Shown here piece by piece: positions 42,494-46,934 of a stretch of DNA of 46,934 nucleotides. The stretch lies in NCBI RefSeq assembly GCF_000521215.1, contig NZ_AYYG01000007.1, forward strand, positions 1 through 46,934. Reading direction: 5' to 3'. The position numbers and the translations under genes were made by a program. How positions within the stretch are numbered: the stretch's first letter is position 1; each line of letters starts with the position of its first letter. Origin of the DNA: Labrenzia sp. DG1229 (GTDB taxonomy: Bacteria > Pseudomonadota > Alphaproteobacteria > Rhizobiales > Stappiaceae). The notes under the pieces were generated by a model, which was not told where the DNA came from, did no database searches, and worked only from the letters and a program-made list of their open reading frames with translations.

Positions 42494-43156
42494 TCAGGCC
42501 GGCGCGCCTTCTGCTTTCTTTTCCAGGTCTTCAATTGCTTCAACGGCGTTTTCAAGGCCGGGATTGACTTCCAGCGCCCGCTTGAAGGTTCCCAGGGCCT
42601 CGGTATCAAAACCCAGTCGTCGCTGTATGATCGCAAGTCCTGAAAGCGCGCCCCAGTGACGCGGTTCAAGCGCAAGCGTGCGTTCAATGTCCACAAGCGA
42701 CTTTCCGAACTCCTCACGCATATAGTGCACGGTCGCCCGGCGGTTCCAGCCTTCCGCATATGAGGGTTTCAGAACGACAACCACATCAAGGAGATCAAGC
42801 GCAAGCGCATGATCCTCACCCTGGATTGCCTTGCCTGCTCGCGACATCAGAATATCGACTGTGTCGCTTCCGGATTGCATCCAGATCATCTGGATCTCAC
42901 GCGCCGTGCGTTCTGCCGCCGACGGTTCGTCGGCTCCGGCAAGATCCGCAAACAACTCGTCCAGACGCGACTGCTCTTCTTCCGGATCGGCTTCCTCGAC
43001 GACAACCTGGCCGCCCGCGTCCGGCAGAACCTCCGGCAACGGATTGAAGTCTTCTGCAGACGGAGGTTCGACCTCAGGTCCGAGATCAGGAACAGGTTGC
43101 GCCCCGGCAAGGACGGGCGTCAGGAAAATCAGAAGGGTAAACACAAAAATCCGCAT
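42494..43156 (-). CDS. exported TPR-repeat protein
   Basis: 220-aa protein with a signal peptide (MRIFVFTLLIFLTPVLAGAQ, cleavage near AGA/Q). An acidic Pro-rich stretch follows, then about three tetratricopeptide repeats from residue 100 (ALALDLLDVVVVLKPSYAEG, VHYMREEFGKSLVDIERTL, LAIIQRRLGFDTEALGTFK). It is likely a periplasmic protein-protein interaction module. The alpha/beta hydrolase gene is directly downstream on the same strand. Partner unknown. Confidence 0.85.
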   Translation of the reverse strand: MRIFVFTLLIFLTPVLAGAQPVPDLGPEVEPPSAEDFNPLPEVLPDAGGQVVVEEADPEEEQSRLDELFADLAGADEPSAAERTAREIQMIWMQSGSDTVDILMSRAGKAIQGEDHALALDLLDVVVVLKPSYAEGWNRRATVHYMREEFGKSLVDIERTLALEPRHWGALSGLAIIQRRLGFDTEALGTFKRALEVNPGLENAVEAIEDLEKKAEGAPA

Positions 43157-43317
43157 CCAACGATTATGGGTCGTTGAATGCGGCGGTCAATCCGGGAATT
43201 TGACACTTCTTCGTGCGCAACGCCGTTCAACAGCGCAAAGCCAACATCAATGGTCGACTAAACACTTCGCAATGAAGGATTTTTCTGCATCCCTCAGCGC
43301 AACGCACAGCAGCAGGG

Positions 43318-43443
43318 TTAGCCCTGACGTGCCTTGAAACGCGGGTTTTTCTTGTTGATGATGAACACACGGCCTTTGCGGCGAACCATGCGGTTGTCGC
43401 GATGGCGGTTCATCAGTGCTTTGAGCGAATTCTTGATCTTCAT
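43318..43443 (-). CDS. rpmJ: 50S ribosomal protein L36
   Basis: 41-aa L36 of the large ribosomal subunit, too short to be listed by most length-filtered gene calls. It reads [20 protein letters not shown], then the conserved [21 protein letters not shown] block. The cysteines of zinc-binding L36 are missing, so it is the zinc-free form usual in alphaproteobacteria. ATG at 43443 has a G-rich tract (GGGGGGACAG) upstream. Confidence 0.93.
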   Translation of the reverse strand: MKIKNSLKALMNRHRDNRMVRRKGRVFIINKKNPRFKARQG

Positions 43444-43484
43444 GTCACTGTCCCCCCGTGAGGGCCCTGTTACTTTAAACCAAA

Positions 43485-43503
43485 TGAGCGCCTGAGGCGC
43501 TCA
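43485..43503 (-). terminator. hairpin after tRNA-Val
   Basis: TGAGCGCC (43485-43492) pairs with GGCGCTCA (43496-43503) around TGA. On the minus strand TTTGGTTT follows, which suits the end of the tRNA-Val transcript. Confidence 0.55.
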
Positions 43504-43593
43504 CGTTCAATGGTTGATCCCAAAGCTGCTGCAGTTCCTGCGCCAGTCATTTGATCAACCTGCGCATCTTGAAACGATCAATCAGCGCAACAA

Positions 43594-43668
43594 TGGTGGG
43601 CGTGACAGGGATTGAACCTGTGACCCCTTCGATGTCAACGAAGTGCTCTCCCGCTGAGCTACACGCCC
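43594..43668 (-). tRNA. tRNA-Val (GAC anticodon)
   Basis: 75 bases including an encoded CCA. Acceptor stem GGGCGTG/CACGCCC with discriminator A, D-arm AGCTCAGCGGGAGAGC, anticodon stem CTTCG/CGAAG with loop TTGACAT (anticodon GAC, bases 43636-43634 on the minus strand), and T-arm with GGTTCAATCCC. A promoter with ideal spacing lies upstream. Confidence 0.96.
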
Positions 43669-43711
43669 GAAATTTTCGGCAGCCCGGCACCGCCGCGCCG
43701 TGGTGGAGTGC

Positions 43712-43740
43712 GATATAACGGGGATCGCCAGTCAGTGCAA
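43712..43740 (-). promoter_or_regulatory. tRNA-Val promoter
   Basis: On the minus strand TTGCAC (43740-43735), 17 bases, TATATC (43717-43712). It lies 44 bases before the tRNA 5' end. Confidence 0.7.
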
Positions 43741-43805
43741 CCCCCCTTTTTCACCGAACCGTCAAAATTTCCCCAGTCCGGTCAGATGCTTTTGACCGCG
43801 GGCCA

Positions 43806-44165
43806 TCAGGCCGCCAGCATACGCTCCACTTCCTGAACGAGATCCTTCAGATGGAATGGTTTCGACAGAACCTTGGCATCCTTGGGAGCGTCGGATTCGG
43901 GGTTTAACGCCACAGCCGCGAATCCCGTTATGAACATGACCTTCAGGTCAGGATCCAGTTCCGTCGCCCGTCGCGCCAGTTCGATACCATCCATCTCCGG
44001 CATGACTATATCAGTCAGAAGCAGGGAAAACGGCTCTTCGCGCAATCGCTCATAAGCGCTTCTGCCGTTGTCGAACGAGACGACATCATGCCCGGCATTC
44101 TCCAGGGCTTTCGCCAGAAAGCGGCGCATATCGTTATCATCTTCAGCAAGCAGGATACGCGACAT
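43806..44165 (-). CDS. cpdR: response regulator CpdR
   Basis: 119-aa single receiver domain with no output domain. In Caulobacter, unphosphorylated CpdR primes the ClpXP protease to degrade cell-cycle proteins, and phosphorylation through CckA-ChpT turns it off. The start MSRILLAEDDNDMRRFL and the segment LLTDIVMPEMDGIELARRA are nearly diagnostic. The phospho-acceptor is D52; the conserved Lys is K102 in SKPF. It is divergent from an N-formylglutamate amidohydrolase gene, an arrangement common in the order. Confidence 0.93.
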   Translation of the reverse strand: MSRILLAEDDNDMRRFLAKALENAGHDVVSFDNGRSAYERLREEPFSLLLTDIVMPEMDGIELARRATELDPDLKVMFITGFAAVALNPESDAPKDAKVLSKPFHLKDLVQEVERMLAA

Positions 44166-44384
44166 CGTAGAAAACCATTCCTCATATTTCGGTTAGTCGG
44201 CGTCGGGTCACACCTTTTGCCGGTTATAGCTCGAATTCCACAGAATGATAGGGAGAATTGGTTCTTCAGAGCTTTTGATCGAGTGACTGTGGACTGCGTG
44301 TTGATTCCTTGGCACCATAGGCAAAGGTTTTCGGAAACCGTTGGAGAGGCCTGGCCCAGAAGCGAAACAAGCGGGATAAACAAT

Positions 44385-45305
44385 TTGACGGAAGAAACAC
44401 AGCCCACATTCAATTCGCCCTTCGAAGTCGACTTTAACGGCTTACCTGCATTTGAAGTTCTGTGCCCCGCCGACCAGCGGGTTCCCTTCGTTTTCAACTC
44501 ACCACATTCGGGACGTCAGTATTCGCAACACTTTCTGGCATCGTCCCGCCTCAACGAAAGCTCCATAAGGCGCTCGGAAGACGCGTTCGTTGATGATCTG
44601 TTTGCTCATGTCGTTCCGCTTGGCGCACCGCTTCTCAGAGCGCATTTTCCACGCGCATACCTCGACGTGAACCGGGAACCTTACGAGCTTGATCCGAAAA
44701 TGTTCGATGGCAGGTTGCCAACCTACGCCAATGTCCGGTCGATACGGGTCGCCGGTGGACTGGGCACGGTCGCGCGCATTGTCAGCGAAAACCATGAGAT
44801 CTACCGACACCGGCTGCCGGTCGAGGAAGCGCTCGGCAGGATCGAGGAAATCTACAAGCCTTACCACTCGACACTGCGCCGTCTCCTGGCACAGACTCAC
44901 GTCACCTTCGGCTATGCGGTCCTGATCGATTGTCATTCAATGCCGTCGAGCGTCAAATGTCAGACTACCGATTCTCGCCCCGATTTCATTCTTGGCGATC
45001 GATACGGAACAAGCTGTAATGGTGAATTGACAGAATATGCCTGCACGATCCTGCGCAACATGGGATACAGCGTCAGCCGTAACAAACCCTATGCGGGCGG
45101 CTTCATTACCGAGCATTACGGTCGGCCTGCCAGCGGCCTGCATGCCTTGCAAATCGAGATCAACCGCGGCCTTTACATGGATGAAGGTTCCCACGAGCCG
45201 TCTGCGGGATTTGAAGATCTTTTCCAAAATCTCGGTGAATTTGCCAAGGAATTGATTGCCATGCCGGACGCCGCATTGCCCGCGGATTCGATAGCAGCCG
45301 AATAG
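44385..45305 (+). CDS. N-formylglutamate amidohydrolase family protein (second of two)
   Basis: About 306 aa, same family as 38228-39037 but longer and only distantly alike. Conserved parts are VFNSPHSGRQYSQHF, HFPRAYLDVNREPYELDP, the likely metal-site motif VLIDCHSMPS and the C-terminal HALQIEINRGLYMDE. The start is taken at TTG 44385 (MTEETQPTFNSPF), with a weak GCGGGA upstream; a longer open frame from 44088 overlaps cpdR on the other strand and is not family-like. It is next to cpdR. The substrate may be N-formylglutamate or another N-acylated acid. Confidence 0.85.
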   Translation: MTEETQPTFNSPFEVDFNGLPAFEVLCPADQRVPFVFNSPHSGRQYSQHFLASSRLNESSIRRSEDAFVDDLFAHVVPLGAPLLRAHFPRAYLDVNREPYELDPKMFDGRLPTYANVRSIRVAGGLGTVARIVSENHEIYRHRLPVEEALGRIEEIYKPYHSTLRRLLAQTHVTFGYAVLIDCHSMPSSVKCQTTDSRPDFILGDRYGTSCNGELTEYACTILRNMGYSVSRNKPYAGGFITEHYGRPASGLHALQIEINRGLYMDEGSHEPSAGFEDLFQNLGEFAKELIAMPDAALPADSIAAE

Positions 45306-45313
45306 CACCTTCC

Positions 45314-45398
45314 CAAAAAAAGAGGCCGCACTCAAATGAGGCGGCCCGAGTCTAGGGAGGAAACGCCCAAGGAGGGCGATGCGGTACGGATACCGCAC
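45314..45398 (-). ncRNA. candidate suhB/MmgR-type small RNA
   Basis: On the minus strand: hairpin TGCGGTA/TACCGCA (45397-45380), hairpin CGCCC-TCCTT-GGGCG (45378-45364) with a CUCCU-like loop, single-stranded TTTCCTCCCTAGAC, then terminator stem GGCCGC/GCGGCC (45346-45324) and TCTTTTTTT. TTGACC (45433-45428) with GATTTT (45410-45405) 17 bases away would start transcription at the first hairpin. The CCUCCC linker, the small size and the place antisense to the leader of an inositol-monophosphatase-family gene fit the Rhizobiales suhB/MmgR RNA family. The family name is from memory of its layout, not from a search. Confidence 0.6.
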
Positions 45399-45569
45399 CG
45401 CAATAAAATCGCACCGCACCGCACAAAGGTCAAGCCTGAATCAGGGGTCCTCCTGTTCAAACTATGGGCATTTATTGCGATATTGCCGATTCAATTTTCA
45501 GCAGAACAGGTTATACAAGCGGCACTTCGGTAATTTTCGACGTCGCCTGTTTGTGTTTCACCATGGGAA

Positions 45570-46376
45570 ATGATGATGACCACGCCTGTTTCCGGTTCAA
45601 ACGAATTCACACCTTTTCTGGACAGGTTGGCTGACGCATCCGCGAAAGCCATCATGCCCCATTTCCGTCAGGGCTTTGCGGTCGACAACAAACGGGACGA
45701 AGGCTTCGACCCTGTGACGATTGCCGACAGGAATGGCGAGACCGCCATGCGGGAATTGATCAACACCGCTTATCCGGACCACGGTATACTTGGTGAGGAA
45801 CACGGAGCCGAGAATCTGGATGCGGAAAACGTCTGGGTTCTGGATCCGATCGACGGCACACGCGCTTTCATCACCGGCCTGCCGACCTGGGGAACGCTGA
45901 TCGGGCTCCGCACCCTGGGAACGCCGAGCCTGGGCATGATGGTACAGCCCTATGTCGGCGAACGCTTCGCCGGCGACCGGGAACACGCCTGGTACCAGGG
46001 GCCCCTTGGACAAAAATCATTGAAAACCCGGCCTTGCAACCGGCTCGCGGACGCGACGATATTCACAACGACTCCAGCAATTTTCACCGCGTCGGAGCGC
46101 CATGTCTACGACCGCATCGAAGCTTCTGTCCAACTCGCGAGATACGGGACCGACTGCTACGCCTATTGCATGGTCGCCGCCGGACAGGGCGACGCCGTCA
46201 TCGAAACGGGTCTTCAGGCCTATGACATCGTCGCGCTTGTCCCGATCATCGAGGGAGCTGGTGGTGTCGTCACGACCTGGACCGGTGGATCGCCGTCCGA
46301 GGGCGGACAGATTCTCGCGACCGGAGATCCGCGCCTGCATGAGATACTTCTGAAGGAACTGGCTAAACCTGTCTGA
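45570..46376 (+). CDS. hisN: histidinol-phosphatase, inositol monophosphatase family
   Basis: 268-aa magnesium-dependent phosphatase of the inositol monophosphatase fold. Metal and phosphate motifs: ILGEEHGAEN, WVLDPIDGTRAFITGLPTWG, and the C-terminal YDIVALVPIIEGAGGVVT. GTRAFITG, with Arg and Phe, points to the histidinol-phosphate branch (last-but-one step of histidine synthesis) rather than SuhB. The N terminus has three Met codons in a row at 45570-45578, so the exact start is open. A candidate small RNA lies on the opposite strand just upstream. It overlaps the convergent hydrolase gene by 14 bases. Confidence 0.88.
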   Translation: MMMTTPVSGSNEFTPFLDRLADASAKAIMPHFRQGFAVDNKRDEGFDPVTIADRNGETAMRELINTAYPDHGILGEEHGAENLDAENVWVLDPIDGTRAFITGLPTWGTLIGLRTLGTPSLGMMVQPYVGERFAGDREHAWYQGPLGQKSLKTRPCNRLADATIFTTTPAIFTASERHVYDRIEASVQLARYGTDCYAYCMVAAGQGDAVIETGLQAYDIVALVPIIEGAGGVVTTWTGGSPSEGGQILATGDPRLHEILLKELAKPV

Positions 46377-46934
46377 CCTCTGCAGGGTCCGAAGTTTCAT
46401 TCTCGATCTTGTGGACGGTAATCGTCGATAAGTCGGCGTCTTCCAGTTCCTGAACGGCTTCCAGACCCGGGACGAAGGCATCGAATGCAGCCCAGAACTG
46501 GTCCCTGAAGACATCGCGCTCCATCATCAACTCATGTGCAGCGCCTGCAATTTCGACATAGGCCGCAGATCTTGTCCGGGCGACAAAATCCTCAATGGAC
46601 GGCGTTGAGACAATTCTGTCCTCGCCAGCCGCGAGCATCAGGCAGGGCAGCTTGATCCCGGGACCGGCCTGCCGCTTGCGCAGCGGCATCATGGTGCGTG
46701 CCATCGCATTCAGCCAGCCGAAGGTCGGGGACCCGATACCGAGTTCCGGTGCTTTTTCGAGGACCTTGTTGAAACGGTCGAAACGGGTCTGGTCGGAAGT
46801 CTGGCGATTGGTCTCGAATGGCACGAAGATCTTGCCGTTACCGCCCAGGATGTAAAGCCGCCCCAGTCCGATCAGGGAGAAAATCCGAGCCAGGCCAAAT
46901 CCGAATTTCTCGACGGCCGCCGACGTCTTCGGGG
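46363..46934 (-). CDS. alpha/beta hydrolase (lysophospholipase-like), 5' end beyond the window
   Basis: At least 189 aa; the frame is open to the window end (reading KTSAAVEKFGFGLARIFS and on), so the start is outside. The visible part resembles the C-terminal half of PldB-type hydrolases: LGRLYILGGNGKIFVPFETN, PTFGWLNAMARTMMPLRKRQ, then LPCLMLAAGEDRIVSTPSIE (catalytic acid region) and a histidine in EIAGAAHELMMERDVFRDQF. The nucleophile serine would lie upstream, outside the window. A stretch after the last His is acidic and probably disordered. It ends 14 bases inside hisN, on the opposite strand. Confidence 0.8.
   Translation of the reverse strand, partial: PKTSAAVEKFGFGLARIFSLIGLGRLYILGGNGKIFVPFETNRQTSDQTRFDRFNKVLEKAPELGIGSPTFGWLNAMARTMMPLRKRQAGPGIKLPCLMLAAGEDRIVSTPSIEDFVARTRSAAYVEIAGAAHELMMERDVFRDQFWAAFDAFVPGLEAVQELEDADLSTITVHKIENETSDPAEVRQV

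Noticed and set aside
44088..44384. Upstream extension of the second N-formylglutamate amidohydrolase gene across cpdR
   Set aside because: It would overlap the start of cpdR on the other strand, and its residues do not resemble the family.
45411..45426. GCACCGCACCGCAC tandem repeats as a minisatellite
   Set aside because: Only two or three short units occur; they are more likely part of the promoter spacer of the candidate small RNA.
29..46934. Many open frames of 60-210 codons antisense to or inside the genes listed
   Set aside because: They overlap well-supported genes, lack ribosome sites and show no family-like motifs. In a GC-rich genome such shadows are expected.
1..46934. CRISPR arrays, insertion sequences, integrase genes or prophage
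   Set aside because: No regularly spaced repeats, transposase, tyrosine recombinase or phage structural motifs were seen, even near the cassette.

Overview
The window looks like a chromosomal segment of an alphaproteobacterium of the order Hyphomicrobiales, plausibly a marine Roseibium/Stappia-like lineage. The evidence is a set of clade-typical genes: TrcR (DUF1013), DUF1192, DUF1465, the aa3 oxidase subunit IV, GapR (DUF2312), DUF1244, DUF1036, CpdR next to an N-formylglutamate amidohydrolase, and a candidate suhB/MmgR-type small RNA beside an inositol-monophosphatase-family gene. GC content is moderately high and most genes have clear GGAGG-type ribosome binding sites. The species is an inference only.

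Layout. Positions 1-6.96 kb hold a catabolic locus: an enoyl-CoA hydratase gene cut or frameshifted near its C terminus, two RpiR-family regulators, a complete TRAP transporter (dctP, dctQ, dctM) and a nitrilase-superfamily hydrolase. Near-identical AT-rich repeats lie in front of the first regulator and in front of the TRAP operon, which suggests one regulon. Positions 7.0-12.85 kb are core genes: trcR, a quinone oxidoreductase, DUF1192, a candidate small RNA, DUF1465, rpmE and an MsbA-like ABC exporter.

Positions 12.85-17.1 kb form an accessory patch. A cassette of three genes (a divergent SDR, a LigB-like extradiol dioxygenase and a LigA-like subunit) lies between two exact 17-bp direct repeats. 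It is followed by a second, diverged copy of the 3' end of the ABC exporter gene. The SDR lacks the YxxxK residues and the LigB-like protein has Leu where the family's catalytic His should be. A lone GIY-YIG domain gene and a normal SDR follow. Positions 17.2-21.8 kb hold prpE, a TSUP-type exporter and a second acyl-CoA synthetase.

Positions 21.8-46.9 kb are mostly core: two small YdcH-like genes, purEK, a MATE exporter, rpsU, TPR proteins, rluA, an oxidase subunit, an operon of pepF, a heme-dependent N-demethylase-like gene and an ABC1-kinase gene, an orphan sigma-54 response regulator, a DUF882 gene whose signal peptide is in another frame, gapR, pyk, rpmJ, tRNA-Val(GAC), cpdR, two N-formylglutamate amidohydrolase genes, hisN, and a hydrolase gene cut by the window end.

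The observations most worth a second look are the SDR/LigB/LigA cassette with its repeats and duplicated exporter end, two candidate small RNAs built alike (a CUCCU-loop hairpin, a CCUCCC linker and a terminator), the DUF882 frameshift, and the putative RpiR operators. All family assignments come from reading motifs by eye; no search or computation was run.
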